Source of the DNA: Paenibacillus sp. SYP-B4298
GTDB taxonomy: Bacteria; Bacillota; Bacilli; Paenibacillales; Paenibacillaceae
Reading direction: 5' to 3'
DNA length: 64,000 nt
Assembly (NCBI RefSeq): GCF_027627475.1
Contig: NZ_CP115484.1
Coordinates: forward strand, 1,177,501-1,241,500
Every line of letters starts with the position of its first letter. The first letter of the stretch is position 1. The position numbers and the translations under genes were made by a program. The notes beneath the pieces were generated by a model that was not told the origin of the DNA, did not search any database, and worked only from the letters and a program-made list of their open reading frames with translations. Positions 26,801 through 35,428 of the stretch are shown piece after piece.

Positions 26801-28924
26801 ATTTCCTCGTCGAGCGGCGGACATTTTGATGGCGGCGACGATGAAACGGTAGCTTCTGGAGACGCGCTCGGGATGAAAGCACCTATGTTGCCTGGACCAT
26901 ACATTATTTATGTACTGGCGGCAGACGGCGAAGTACTCAGTCAATCGGACGCTCGTGTTATCGTGAGCGAGACGGCGTCTGTCGACACAGCGGCTGACAA
27001 AGCCCTGTTGAGCGTCTTGATCGAAGGCGCTACAGACAAGGACTCCAAGCTTTATACAAGATCAACATGGAAAGCATTTGAACGCGCATTAAGTGATGCC
27101 AAAACGGCTGCCTCTAATGCTGAGATCGGGCAGACAGCAGCAGACAATGCCTATTACGCGCTGCGTAACGCGATCAAAGAGCTTCAACTCGTTGGAAAAC
27201 AGCTCGTGGAAGTGTTCAAGGAAGATTTCGAATCAGGAACGTTGGACTCCGGAAAATGGAAAGGTCAAAACAATCAGGTTTCCGTAACCGATTCTAAAGT
27301 AATGCAGTTTGGTCCAACAGCAAACAGCAATGTTAGAGCCCAGACAGTCGAAGAATTTGGCGATATGGAAATGACCTTTGATTTCAACGTGAACTCGGGA
27401 ACAGGCGATCAAGGATTCTATATCTACTTCAGAACAACGGATCGTACCGTTCCTGCTAATCTGTCCAATCGCAATGGATTCGAACTGGCAATCGGGCCTG
27501 GATTCAACCCTAATCTGAGAATTTTTGAGCATGTAAACAACAACGCTACCTACCAATTGTCAGGCGGCAGCACGGCTATCCAGCGAGATAGCTGGTACAA
27601 AGCCAAGATCGTTATTGAGGAAGGCATGTTGTATACGAAGTTTTGGCCAAGAGACAGTGAAGAACCGACACAATGGACTATGTCCGGTGCCATAAGCAAC
27701 GGCGCTAAAGAAAGAGGAAAAGGACATGTCAGCTTCGAGTTTTACGGAAATCAGCGCTCAGGCATGATTGATAATGTTGTCATTAAAGAATTCCGTGAGC
27801 CTGTATTGACTGAAGAGTATGCAGAAATTAACGGTCCATCTGCGGTTATCGCCGGACATCCGGTTCAACTGTCCATTGGTATCGATAATCTGGTCAAGGG
27901 GATCGACGCATTCTCGGTCGAAGTGAATTATGATCCAGCGAAATTCGCGTTCGAAACCCTAACTGATGCAGACGGAGTGGTCAGTCTGGCCGACAGTGCA
28001 ATAACGAATGTGCATCCTGATTTGAATATTCTTGCTACAGCAGTCAAGCAACAAACAGGAAAGATCCTCATTATTGCTTCAACGAAAGGTAGCCTGTACC
28101 AAAATAGTGGTGAGCTGTTTGTGCTGAATGGCAGAGCTGCAAGTAGTGCATCTGCGGGCGGTACGAGCGTGTCCCTCTCTGACTTCGTTGTGACAGCACA
28201 AGCCGATGCTCGTAACATCAGCACGGAGGAAGCAGTTCTGGACATCCAAGTGAGAATAACGGATAACTCGGCGCTTGCAGCAGTTATTGAACAAGCTGAA
28301 GAATTGCTGAGCAGATCGAAAGAAGGTTCACAACCTGGGCAATATCCGGTTGGCTCCAAAGCCGTATTGCAAGGTGCGGTTCAATCTGCGATTCTTGTCC
28401 GGGATAACAATGCTGCAACGGAAAGTGACATCGCGCAAGCGATCACAGCGCTCAAGCAAGCCATCTCTGTGTTCAGAAACAGTGTGATGTCTTATCCTGA
28501 TGTAAGTAAAACAGAATTGACCAAAGCAATTGAAGCTGCGAAATTGAGGCTGGATACAGCAGAGAAGGGTAACAAAATTGGTCAATATACCTCCGCTGCG
28601 ATACGTGCGCTGGATGAAGCAATCCAGCAGGCAGTGGCAGTGAAGAATGATGGTTTAGCTTCACAGTCTACAGTTAACCAAGCCGTTACTGCTCTTCATG
28701 AAGCGGTAGGTGTCTTCGCTACTCGAATCGTTACATTTGTACCTGGTCAAACCGCAGTAACCATTCTTGACCTGTCGTACTTGGCGAAATACTACGGTAC
28801 GAAATCAAGCGATTCGGATTGGATCAAGGTTGAACCGGCCAACCTCTTTGATAGCGGAGAAATTACCATTCGTGAATTGTCAGCCGTTGCCAGAATGATT
28901 GTTGAAAACTGGTTGTCGGAGTAA
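23807..28924 (+). CDS. Giant secreted beta-helix protein (GH141-like) with cohesin, FIVAR and dockerin-like domains
   Basis: 1705 residues; GTG start after GGGGAGG. A signal peptide (about 1-29) is followed by a right-handed beta-helix (35-840) opening with IYVATNGNDNTGDGTQDKPY and later DSGSASSTVRYEAAPGAKPV, a pattern resembling GH141 and pectate-lyase-fold enzymes. Then come Ig-like parts (850-1060), a FIVAR-like helical domain (1063-1135), a LamG-like jelly roll (1139-1330), a cohesin domain (1340-1485), two FIVAR repeats (1487-1640), and a C-terminal dockerin-like segment (1643-1705: DLSYLAKYYG, then ELSAVARMIV). The first dockerin calcium loop lacks its Asp residues. Catalytic residues and substrate were not identified. 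The next gene encodes a cohesin-SLH protein. Confidence 0.82.
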   Translation: MRKKAFIWIMTLSMIVSMLPFSSSAVTADSVTSVTSKTIYVATNGNDNTGDGTQDKPYKTVAKAKEVVKTLPKTGGDIVVQIADGFYSLDETLVFNKDDSGSASSTVRYEAAPGAKPVISAGEMLEKGVWTEAVGLTQTGGLKAYKTTLKRNDKLRAIYVNDKIANMTLSSPIVSANRTVNGTPTVSFTAADNDWAWRDGNNIRAGIVFDASVGLKTGTKNPQNIEAESVGGSTARWARPFVTFASIEPAPAASNKPDGVMLRFQMPYGAISQSLSNNTQYNPGNNQVIRNAFEFFNKRGDFYFDQAESTLYYIPLEGEDINKADVVIPKLETVLDIRGIPVGDRLNPIAGSDDGRVKHITFKGLKFAHTDYKLFELTGTYTLSDGSGKVTTTSRGYASVQGSIVNTVYFPSSINWHETFYRGYDIPPAAIMINAARNIKVLNGEIMLTGFNGIHVENDVKDIEVTGNYIADTLASGIVIGHPHHIYENDVPIKHESSVQVSGTPIRSWAGVDKEKFKAGTEAVPENIYITNNFFFRNCYGFPGANTLASFYTTNMQVLHNYFYDSTYGALSIGWGWDEYDGFGFTAQGTNKTGGPYHGTHETSVARSPEISTTSRNNKINYNRVEEICTIVNDSGAIYSLGRQGDPGTLPGGGTWDTVSTLTNNPVTDKTSNWHSDNWTNYTEMNYNFLDPNPTGKPTTSNNWTNGFHPDEGSTFIKMIGNVVQSKLSHAPGQSRLFEFNNWKRKSDMIAIEGYVDGDNNQNGGPRITYDNYKSEARIWPVKGNEIVLNSGLTDEYTHMIPRSLIADTEFELASNVIVGVGGEKVSRRGLLKAEDTVWLAPANTTVFEEGPTMTKAAGNAKSINTPAAAGQYKLYIVYGDGRATATSKYTAYVDASESTANVENGKSYEVSAVRPLKLTLSNDYIFTLNGTPVADGHEINTAGSWTLVGSTSTPAITIQFSTTVSVANKLLTSDVTVVPGGTVRFKHDLDDATQKIWISSSSGGHFDGGDDETVASGDALGMKAPMLPGPYIIYVLAADGEVLSQSDARVIVSETASVDTAADKALLSVLIEGATDKDSKLYTRSTWKAFERALSDAKTAASNAEIGQTAADNAYYALRNAIKELQLVGKQLVEVFKEDFESGTLDSGKWKGQNNQVSVTDSKVMQFGPTANSNVRAQTVEEFGDMEMTFDFNVNSGTGDQGFYIYFRTTDRTVPANLSNRNGFELAIGPGFNPNLRIFEHVNNNATYQLSGGSTAIQRDSWYKAKIVIEEGMLYTKFWPRDSEEPTQWTMSGAISNGAKERGKGHVSFEFYGNQRSGMIDNVVIKEFREPVLTEEYAEINGPSAVIAGHPVQLSIGIDNLVKGIDAFSVEVNYDPAKFAFETLTDADGVVSLADSAITNVHPDLNILATAVKQQTGKILIIASTKGSLYQNSGELFVLNGRAASSASAGGTSVSLSDFVVTAQADARNISTEEAVLDIQVRITDNSALAAVIEQAEELLSRSKEGSQPGQYPVGSKAVLQGAVQSAILVRDNNAATESDIAQAITALKQAISVFRNSVMSYPDVSKTELTKAIEAAKLRLDTAEKGNKIGQYTSAAIRALDEAIQQAVAVKNDGLASQSTVNQAVTALHEAVGVFATRIVTFVPGQTAVTILDLSYLAKYYGTKSSDSDWIKVEPANLFDSGEITIRELSAVARMIVENWLSE

Positions 28925-28935
28925 TCTTAACCACT

Positions 28936-28966
28936 CGGAGGCCGGCATGATGCCGACCTCCGTTTT
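28936..28966 (+). terminator. Terminator after the beta-helix gene
   Basis: CGGAGG-CGGCAT pairs with ATGCCG-CCTCCG around one mismatch and is followed by TTTT. It lies 12 bp past the stop and 74 bp before the cohesin-SLH start. Confidence 0.85.
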
Positions 28967-29039
28967 CAAAATCATTAGGTTTCTCAAGGAACGAGGCATC
29001 CCTGCTCCTCTAAACTCACAGAAAAGGATGAATCCTGCT

Positions 29040-30068
29040 ATGAGACGTAAAGTCCTATTCCTATGTCTATCTCTGATGCTATCGTTATCTTTCATTTCAC
29101 ATACCGCGCTTGCTAAGGATGTTTTCTTTTCCTTGACTGTAGACAATGAACGCCCTGCAGTCGGACAGAAAATCCAGGTTATCGTGACTGGAGACAACTT
29201 GACCGATATGTATGGCTATGAAATAAACCTGACTTTTGATACACGTCTCTTGCGTTATGTTAAAGCAGAAAGTTCGTTGTCGGGCTTCTCCGTGCCGATG
29301 GCGCCAAAGGGCGGAAAACTTGTATTTGCCCATACGAAGGTTAGCAAAGTGGCCGGTGAAAACGGAAAGGCAGTTCTGGCTACGATTACGTTTGAGGTTA
29401 TAGGGGCAAGCAATGAGCCAACCGCAATCGGTCTTACCGGGGTGGAGCTTGTGAAGAGCGATTTGACCACTACGAATCATGTAACGAACGTAAAGCTGAA
29501 CGTGATACCGACCGGTAATCCACTGGTGATTTTTAGTGATCTTGCCGACCACTGGGCAAAACAGGAGATCGAGAGGGCTGCCGGACTCGGTTTCGTTAAC
29601 GGTTATCCCGACGGCACCTTCCGCCCGCAGAACCAAGTAACGCGAGCGGAGTTTATCGTGATGATCGCCCGGGCAATGGAGCTTACGTCCAAAGGCGGCG
29701 CAGCGTTCGAATTCACCGATCAGGAGGCGATTCTGGACTGGGCTAGGCCGTTTATCGCTGAAGCTCAATTAGCCGGCGTTATTAGTGGTTACGAGGATGG
29801 AAGCTTGCGCCCGAACAGTCTGATTAACCGTAGTGAAATGGCTGGCATGGTTATGCGGGCATTAGATATTGCGCCTGACCAAGGATTGAAGCCGACATTC
29901 GCCGATACCGACAGCATTGCAGCTTGGGCTCAGCCCTACGTTGCGGCGGCTGCTGAAGCGGGCCTGATCAACGGTAGAGGCAATAACCGGTTTGTGCCTG
30001 CGGCTAACGCAACACGTGCGGAGGCGGTAGTCTTAATTCTGAGAATGCTTGACCTTGATCCGGTCTAA
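29040..30068 (+). CDS. Cell-surface anchor protein: cohesin domain plus three SLH domains
   Basis: 342 residues from ATG 29040 (AAAGGA 11 bp upstream; the open frame extends left through the terminator, so a longer start is unlikely). Signal peptide 1-25 (ending ALA-K). Residues 28-155 are a cohesin: FSLTVDNERPAVGQKIQVIV, then YGYEINLTFDTRLLRYV and GENGKAVLATITFEVIG. Residues 160-342 are three SLH domains (FSDLADHWAKQEIERAAGLG, GYPDGTFRPQNQVTRAEF and similar). The layout is that of a monovalent anchoring scaffoldin: the SLH part binds wall polymer and the cohesin may hold a dockerin partner. The preceding gene supplies a dockerin-like tail. Binding is inferred, not shown. Confidence 0.88.
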   Translation: MRRKVLFLCLSLMLSLSFISHTALAKDVFFSLTVDNERPAVGQKIQVIVTGDNLTDMYGYEINLTFDTRLLRYVKAESSLSGFSVPMAPKGGKLVFAHTKVSKVAGENGKAVLATITFEVIGASNEPTAIGLTGVELVKSDLTTTNHVTNVKLNVIPTGNPLVIFSDLADHWAKQEIERAAGLGFVNGYPDGTFRPQNQVTRAEFIVMIARAMELTSKGGAAFEFTDQEAILDWARPFIAEAQLAGVISGYEDGSLRPNSLINRSEMAGMVMRALDIAPDQGLKPTFADTDSIAAWAQPYVAAAAEAGLINGRGNNRFVPAANATRAEAVVLILRMLDLDPV

Positions 30069-30208
30069 CACGATATCAAACACCCTAATCGAATTAGACA
30101 TATAGGGCCCCACCGGCCGATGCAGGAAACCTTACAACGAGTAGAAGCCCCCGGCGATTGGCCGGATGGCCTGGGGTTGCCTTTGCTATGAAAGGGGCAA
30201 CACAAAGC

Positions 30209-30238
30209 AGAGCCTTCGCCAACATGCAGGCTCTTTTT
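30209..30238 (+). terminator. Terminator downstream of the cohesin-SLH gene
   Basis: AGAGCCT pairs with AGGCTCT and is followed by TTTTT. A weaker GTTGCC/GGCAAC hairpin lies just before it at 30176-30201. Nothing else was recognised between 30069 and 30360. Confidence 0.7.
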
Positions 30239-30360
30239 CACATCCCAAGAGGAATAAGCAACAAAAGGTCAAAAGAAGATTGGGGTGCTGCCCCAAACCA
30301 CGTCCTCGCCGGAGACAGGCAGTCTTTAGCAAGACCACCGTATCGGGAGGATTTGGGATT

Positions 30361-31047
30361 TCAAGCTTTGATAAGTTCATTTCCATTGATGTCGAGAATT
30401 GAGTATGCTTTATCGATCATATCTTTCTCAAAAAGATGGGTCGCTTTTTCATAAATGCCACTAGCTTTAGCCACATGATTTAAGTTTTGAACCATGAATG
30501 ATGAATTACAAAGGCAAACGACTTTTTTACTATATGTAGTCAATTCTCTCTGAAATTCTACCGCTTGCGCTGCAACTTCAGGAGAATAAACCACAGGCTG
30601 ACCATCTGAAGCCATCATATCCCGATGATCTACCAGTATGTTTAATTCATCTTTCCCATAAGCAGAACAAACACCTAATATGATGGAAGATAAGTATTCC
30701 ACATCTCTTTTTCCTGAAAATAAACCATTCACTTGAAACGCTAGCACTTTCATTTCACTATCAAGTGAATAATTGAATCTCTTTTTAAATGGTATTGTAA
30801 AGTCCTTAGGCTGATACGCAGGGGTTAAAGAGAAACGCTCTCCTGAGAACATATATTCCATTGATACTTGAAGCGCGGCTGCAATTTTTTCAATATTTAC
30901 AATACTTACATTGCGTTCTCCTCGTTCTACTCCACTTATATATGTTCGATCAAGCCCTGCCATGTAAGCCAGAAATTCCTGAGACATCCCACTTCGAGCA
31001 CGTAGCTCCTTAACCCGTTGTCCGAACTCAGACCGTATATCCACCAA
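30361..31047 (-). CDS. XRE family regulator with unknown C-terminal domain
   Basis: 228 residues. Residues 8-66 are a Cro/C1-type helix-turn-helix (VKELRARSGMSQEFLAYMAG, DRTYISGVERGERN). This resembles control proteins of restriction-modification systems and similar stand-alone regulators. The C-terminal 150 residues (VDHRDMMASDGQPVVYSPE, AVEFQRELTTYSKKVVCLCN) form a mixed alpha/beta domain I do not recognise; it may bind an effector. The start is TTG 31047 or GTG 31044, both behind AAAGGGG. No methylase or nuclease gene is adjacent. It is divergent from the AT-rich secreted-protein gene and may control it. Confidence 0.8.
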   Translation of the reverse strand: MVDIRSEFGQRVKELRARSGMSQEFLAYMAGLDRTYISGVERGERNVSIVNIEKIAAALQVSMEYMFSGERFSLTPAYQPKDFTIPFKKRFNYSLDSEMKVLAFQVNGLFSGKRDVEYLSSIILGVCSAYGKDELNILVDHRDMMASDGQPVVYSPEVAAQAVEFQRELTTYSKKVVCLCNSSFMVQNLNHVAKASGIYEKATHLFEKDMIDKAYSILDINGNELIKA

Positions 31048-31184
31048 TATATCCCCTTTAAATTCTTTCCATTATTTAATTTGAGATTATATTTGATGTG
31101 ACTTAAAGTCAACAGACAAATCGAATGTTTCCAATTAATCTTACATTGTGTTTAACTCGATAATTGACTAAAGGAGAATTGAAA

Positions 31185-32639
31185 GTGAAAAGTATTTTTG
31201 TTAAAAAAATGATTTTAGTCGTAATGTCGCTTGTCCTCATTTTTCCAGGTCTACTTTTTAATAATCCAAATGTTACAGTCAATGCAGCAGAAAAAAAAGC
31301 AATACCTAACGATTTTAATAGTCTAACACTTACAGATAGATCAGTGGCAATGTTTCAAACGTATAATGCTAAGCTCACATTTCTAGGTGAAGCCTACACT
31401 GATAAGCAGGTTCAATTAGCTTTTGCTGTAACTGGTGCAACAACTAGGCTTGGTTTTGCATATAAGGCTGTCCTTACGGACGGATCGCATCAAGCTAACG
31501 TTTCATCATCCTACTTTATTTTTGATCCTGATGAAGTAAGATACTATCCTAATAGGACGGTTTATATTTTTAATATCCCTAATCCCAAAAATGCGAAGTT
31601 ATATAGACTTCAATATTCAAATATTCTAGATGCAGATAGAGAAGATGATCCTAAAGATAAATATAAATCGATCCCTTTAAACACGACAACTAAAACTATC
31701 TTCTTACCAGCAATTAAAGGCACTGCTCCATACAGCATCCCAACCAATTATGCTAAAACGGATACAGAAAAGACGGTAAAAATAAATAAAGTAACATTGC
31801 AAAAAACTAACCAGCCTCTTTCTATCACTCAAGAGTTTTCCATTTGGAATACTGAGAGAAGTTACGTATCCTACATACTGGAAGTTGATGCCACAACGAC
31901 TCTTAAAGAAGACAATTTGAAATATAATGCTTACGGTAGTTTGGAAATTGCGAGTATGTGGAAATATGATTATAGTGGAGATAAAGAAAGTTTGTTCCGT
32001 TCTGATTATCCTAAAGAAGTGTTCTCTGGTTTACCAATAAAGGACACTTACAAATTTAATGTGCCTAAATCTATAGTTAATATGGCTTCTCCAGCCGTTG
32101 TTACGATTCAAGGTATTAGTTTCCTTATAGATTTGAAAACTGGCAAGCAGATGGCGCAACCTGCTCCGGTTTATCCATTCTTAACAAGAATATATACAAA
32201 CAAAACGTTTACATACAATGATGGGGTTGCACGTGTGAATGCACGTCCTTTAACTATAACTTCACGTGATGATGAGGGATTTACGTTTACAGACCTAGGA
32301 TATAATAACGACTTTGATATAATCCCACTGAATGGTTTGTATAAAACGCTCACTTTCAATTTATCTCATGATAGTGTTGATTCTACATTACACGATGCGG
32401 TTCTTAATATTTACAGTGACCGCCCTGAAACCTATTATGGACAGGTTAACTATTGGACTACGCCAAAAATTCCAACTCAGAATTTAATACAGTCGATTGT
32501 TATTACAAAGAACATGAAGCCACAGAATATCACCGTAAACTTAAAAGGTGCTAAAAATTTATACATTGGTTACTTTGGCAAGCTGGACAAATCTAATGAG
32601 GAAGATACCATTATTCTTAATGATCTTCAATTGAAATAA
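31185..32639 (+). CDS. AT-rich secreted protein of unknown function
   Basis: 484 residues from GTG 31185. AAAGGAG lies 8 bp upstream; the in-frame TTG at 31164 precedes that site and is rejected. The signal peptide is clear (VKKMILVVMSLVLIFPGLLF, ending VNA-A). The rest is rich in Thr, Tyr, Asn and Lys and looks like stacked beta-sandwich domains. The last 40 residues (QNITVNLKGAKNLYIGYFGK with a final EDTIILNDLQL) faintly resemble an NPCBM-type sugar-binding domain. Base composition is clearly more AT-rich than the flanking enzyme genes, and a degraded IS lies just downstream, so recent acquisition is likely. I do not recognise the family. Confidence 0.75.
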   Translation: MKSIFVKKMILVVMSLVLIFPGLLFNNPNVTVNAAEKKAIPNDFNSLTLTDRSVAMFQTYNAKLTFLGEAYTDKQVQLAFAVTGATTRLGFAYKAVLTDGSHQANVSSSYFIFDPDEVRYYPNRTVYIFNIPNPKNAKLYRLQYSNILDADREDDPKDKYKSIPLNTTTKTIFLPAIKGTAPYSIPTNYAKTDTEKTVKINKVTLQKTNQPLSITQEFSIWNTERSYVSYILEVDATTTLKEDNLKYNAYGSLEIASMWKYDYSGDKESLFRSDYPKEVFSGLPIKDTYKFNVPKSIVNMASPAVVTIQGISFLIDLKTGKQMAQPAPVYPFLTRIYTNKTFTYNDGVARVNARPLTITSRDDEGFTFTDLGYNNDFDIIPLNGLYKTLTFNLSHDSVDSTLHDAVLNIYSDRPETYYGQVNYWTTPKIPTQNLIQSIVITKNMKPQNITVNLKGAKNLYIGYFGKLDKSNEEDTIILNDLQLK

Positions 32640-32689
32640 TAATTTCTACCATTCTTTTTTACCTCTAGGGCCTGTACGCAAACCTACTT

Positions 32690-32985
32690 GAGTCATAACC
32701 GAATCGAAAGCAGCGTCAAAAAAGCCATGAACATATTCGCTGTTTTTTCATAGCGGCGCGCGAACGCCCGATGGCCTGGTGATGCTGCCCCCTTTTGCGC
32801 CCGCTCCATGTTGATGGACGCGGACAATGGTAGCATCAACCATGACTTGTTCCCCATCCGGTTCGATGGCCACATGCTTCAGGATTCATCCCAGATATTC
32901 GCTTTTTGCAGCCGCCAGAAAAAGCTAAAGCGGAAGACCAGGGGCCATAGTGACTCGGTAAATCTCGCCACGGCGCTCCCTAGTG
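32690..32985 (-). pseudogene. IS5 family transposase remnant, frameshifted and internally deleted
   Basis: Translating the minus strand across frames gives YGPW, WRLQKANIWDES, then EQVMVDATIVRVHQHGAGAK and GHRAFARRYEKTANMFMAFL with a stop. The first three blocks match the N-terminal half of IS5-group transposases, including the first catalytic Asp (VDATIVR). The last block matches their extreme C-terminus (ARRYEKTA). The middle, with the other two acidic residues, is gone. No terminal inverted repeats or target duplication were found. Confidence 0.75.
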
Positions 32986-33004
32986 TATGTTCCCGATCAT
33001 TAAG

Positions 33005-33035
33005 AAGGGCTCGCCCGAGATACGGGCGAGCCCTT
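33005..33035 (-). terminator. Terminator of the GH5 gene
   Basis: A perfect 13-bp stem, AAGGGCTCGCCCG with CGGGCGAGCCCTT, has a 5-base loop. CTTAATG follows on the minus strand. It lies 45 bp past the GH5 stop and could work in both directions. Confidence 0.75.
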
Positions 33036-33079
33036 CCGGGATCATATGAGCTTACCAAGCCAACTCAATAGAGCCTGCC

Positions 33080-35044
33080 TTACGGTTCGATGCCCCATTG
33101 CAGTACGCCGTTGATATAGGCAGTGACTTTGTTCCAATCGACATACGTTGTATCCGTTGCGTCGAAGGAGTAGTCATTGGTCTGGGTATACGAGCTCCAG
33201 TCGTTTTTGGATATACGCAGTTGAATTTCAATAGATTGACCAGCGCCAAGCGAGCCGGCTCCGCTTGTAAATGCGAGCTCTGAATAATAATCTGCGCCCG
33301 TTTGTGCAGTCGGGAGCTTCGTGAAGGTGTTCGTAATGTTAGCGCAGCCTGCACTGGACCAGTCGCAGAAGAAGCTTTGCGGAAGCTCGCCGTCAATGGT
33401 GTAGTAGTATCTCGTTTTGATGCTGGACAAAGGAATAGCAGTAGTGCCCGTGTTGACGATTTTGATGCGCGGATTGAGCGTGCTTGTTACGGCTGTCGTA
33501 TTGCCATTGAACATCTGTACTTTGATCGTACCGCTACCGGATGAAGTCGAATCTATAACCGAAATCGCAAGCGTGGCAGCGCTTCCAGCACTGAAGTTGA
33601 ACGTAAGCGTCGTCGTGCCAACGGGCCGCGCAGCCAGATAGGCTTTTTTGATGGTTAATGTGGAGCCCGCGACGGTATAATCGGTGCCGGGAACAAGTGT
33701 AGCCGTTCCATTTTTGATGCTGGATAACGTATTGCCGTTCAAGGTCATCGTAACTTGAATGTCGGCCTGATTCGCCGTTTTCTTATCAAATGCAGACGTC
33801 GTTGGGGTAAGGGTGGAGTTGTTCGTTGTCGAGCCGCCCATGCCGCTCATAATCGCATTAATAATGCCTTGCTGGGTGATCGTATTCGTGTACCTGTCGA
33901 ACAATCCGAAGCCGAACTGTCCGTTATAGCCGTTATCCCAATACACCGGCACAGAGCCATATTTCTTGGACGTTGCAGTTAATGCCTTGGCATAGATTGC
34001 GCGATACGTATTATTCGTTGCATCGAAGTTGCTTTTATCAATGGAGCCAAATTCGCCGATCACAGCAGGATACCCTTGCACGACGAATTTATCGTAGACG
34101 GACTTCAATTGCGATTCCATGTAATCCTCTTGGCCCCAGGTTGATTTTTTGGAGGGGTTGGTGGCAGTTGCGCCCCATTGCGTAATCGTGCCAGATTCCT
34201 CGCCGGCGTAGTCCCAGGGAGAATAATAATGGACGGAGATCATAATTCTTTTCTCAGAGCTCGGAATCGTAGACGAACGGTATGAATCCGTTGGCATGAC
34301 GAATCCATAATTGCCGACCGTATAATCAATGGTCGTATTCCAGCCGGGAACGAGGAGCCATCTCGCGCTGTTATTGCTGCCGGTCTGTCTCACCGTATCC
34401 ACGAAAATCTGGTTATAGGCATTCAGGTTAGAATAATAAGACAGGTTGGGCGAATTGTAATTGCCGTCGAACACCTCGTTCATGGATTCAAAGATCAAGC
34501 GCTCATCATAATTGGCAAATGTATTGGCGATTTGCTCCCACACCTTTTGATATTTGGCCCGAATGGTGGCTTGATTGCTTGAATTGACGAGCAGCCAGGC
34601 GCCATTGACGGAATTAAAGCCGTCTCCATGAATGTTGATAATGACATACAAGCCTTCGTTGTGGGCATAGTCGACAACCGTTTTTATTCTGTTCAACCAG
34701 GCAGCGTTGATGGTGTAATTGGGTGCGCTTCCAATTAGATTCAGATACGATACCGGGATACGAATGGTTTTGAAGCCGGCTGCCTTGACCGCTTGGATGA
34801 GTGCTGGCGTAATCGTCGGGTTATTCCATGCGGTTTCACTGGGAATGCCATTGACGCTGGCTTCGAGCTGGTTGCCGAGATTCCAGCCTGCACCCATCTC
34901 GGCTACGATCTGGGAAGCGTTCAACTGTCTGAAATCGGCTGTCGGCGCGGCCGACGCTGTCGAACTCCAGCCGGAAGCGGCTGCTGAAATGGCTAGAACT
35001 GCAGCTAACATATACAATTGGATTACTTTCACTTTTGACCTCAT
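33080..35044 (-). CDS. Secreted GH5 endoglucanase with CBM_X2 and CBM3 domains
   Basis: 654 residues from ATG 35044, set by GAGGAGG 8 bp upstream. Signal peptide about 1-32 (ending ASA-A). The GH5 barrel occupies about 38-395: GAGWNLGNQLE, IRIPVSYLN, INIHGDGFN, FESMNEVFDG (acid/base E near 188), HYYSPWDYAG, and VIGEFGSID (nucleophile E near 330). A CBM_X2 Ig-like module follows (about 405-490, LTPTTSAFDKK), then a CBM3 cellulose-binding module (about 505-654, KVQMFNGNTTAVTSTLNPRI). It should cleave cellulose or mixed-linkage glucan outside the cell. The gene is monocistronic, with its own promoter and terminator. Confidence 0.95.
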   Translation of the reverse strand: MRSKVKVIQLYMLAAVLAISAAASGWSSTASAAPTADFRQLNASQIVAEMGAGWNLGNQLEASVNGIPSETAWNNPTITPALIQAVKAAGFKTIRIPVSYLNLIGSAPNYTINAAWLNRIKTVVDYAHNEGLYVIINIHGDGFNSVNGAWLLVNSSNQATIRAKYQKVWEQIANTFANYDERLIFESMNEVFDGNYNSPNLSYYSNLNAYNQIFVDTVRQTGSNNSARWLLVPGWNTTIDYTVGNYGFVMPTDSYRSSTIPSSEKRIMISVHYYSPWDYAGEESGTITQWGATATNPSKKSTWGQEDYMESQLKSVYDKFVVQGYPAVIGEFGSIDKSNFDATNNTYRAIYAKALTATSKKYGSVPVYWDNGYNGQFGFGLFDRYTNTITQQGIINAIMSGMGGSTTNNSTLTPTTSAFDKKTANQADIQVTMTLNGNTLSSIKNGTATLVPGTDYTVAGSTLTIKKAYLAARPVGTTTLTFNFSAGSAATLAISVIDSTSSGSGTIKVQMFNGNTTAVTSTLNPRIKIVNTGTTAIPLSSIKTRYYYTIDGELPQSFFCDWSSAGCANITNTFTKLPTAQTGADYYSELAFTSGAGSLGAGQSIEIQLRISKNDWSSYTQTNDYSFDATDTTYVDWNKVTAYINGVLQWGIEP

Positions 35045-35163
35045 CGGATATACCTCCTCATTTTCTACAACTGAGCACAACGAATACCGGAAACGATGCT
35101 CCAACTCCTTTCTATTTGTTTGAATTTTTCTGCATGAAGTAGGAGAGCTATAATGTATCTTAA

Positions 35164-35191
35164 TTATATATAAATTTACATATTCTTCAAA
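35164..35191 (-). promoter_or_regulatory. Promoter of the GH5 gene
   Basis: On the minus strand TTGAAG (35191-35186) and TATAAT (35169-35164) are 16 bp apart. They predict a leader of about 110 bases before the GH5 start. Confidence 0.7.
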
Positions 35192-35428
35192 CTATTATTT
35201 TATTTAGCTTTCAAAGAAGTGCATACCTATAGAAATGCTGCGGACCAATCCGCTCAAGGGCAACCTTCACCGCCTTTTCGCCCCGTGCTGCATTACTTTC
35301 TCTTGACGTACCCCGGTACGCCTGAGAGCAAGCGCCTTGCCCGGAACGAAAATTCGGCAACATCTGCTCCCGTCGGAGCTGAAGACGCATCTTAGTAACT
35401 CTATCCTAATTTCGCCCGCCCATCACCT
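35192..35428. other. Intergenic region with hairpin
   Basis: No gene recognised. A hairpin at 35300-35328 (CTCT-CGTACC with GGTACG-GAGAG) lies about 100 bp past the leftward zinc-ribbon gene and may end its transcript, although no T-run follows. Confidence 0.4.

Larger units (their letters stand above)
32640..33079. other. Intergenic region with IS5-type remnant and terminator
   Basis: No intact gene. Most of it is the leftward transposase remnant (32690-32985). A strong hairpin at 33005-33035 serves the GH5 gene. Confidence 0.6.

Noticed and set aside
30361-31047. Control protein of a restriction-modification system
   Set aside because: The helix-turn-helix is of that kind, but no methyltransferase or restriction enzyme lies nearby and the C-terminal domain is much longer than in C proteins.
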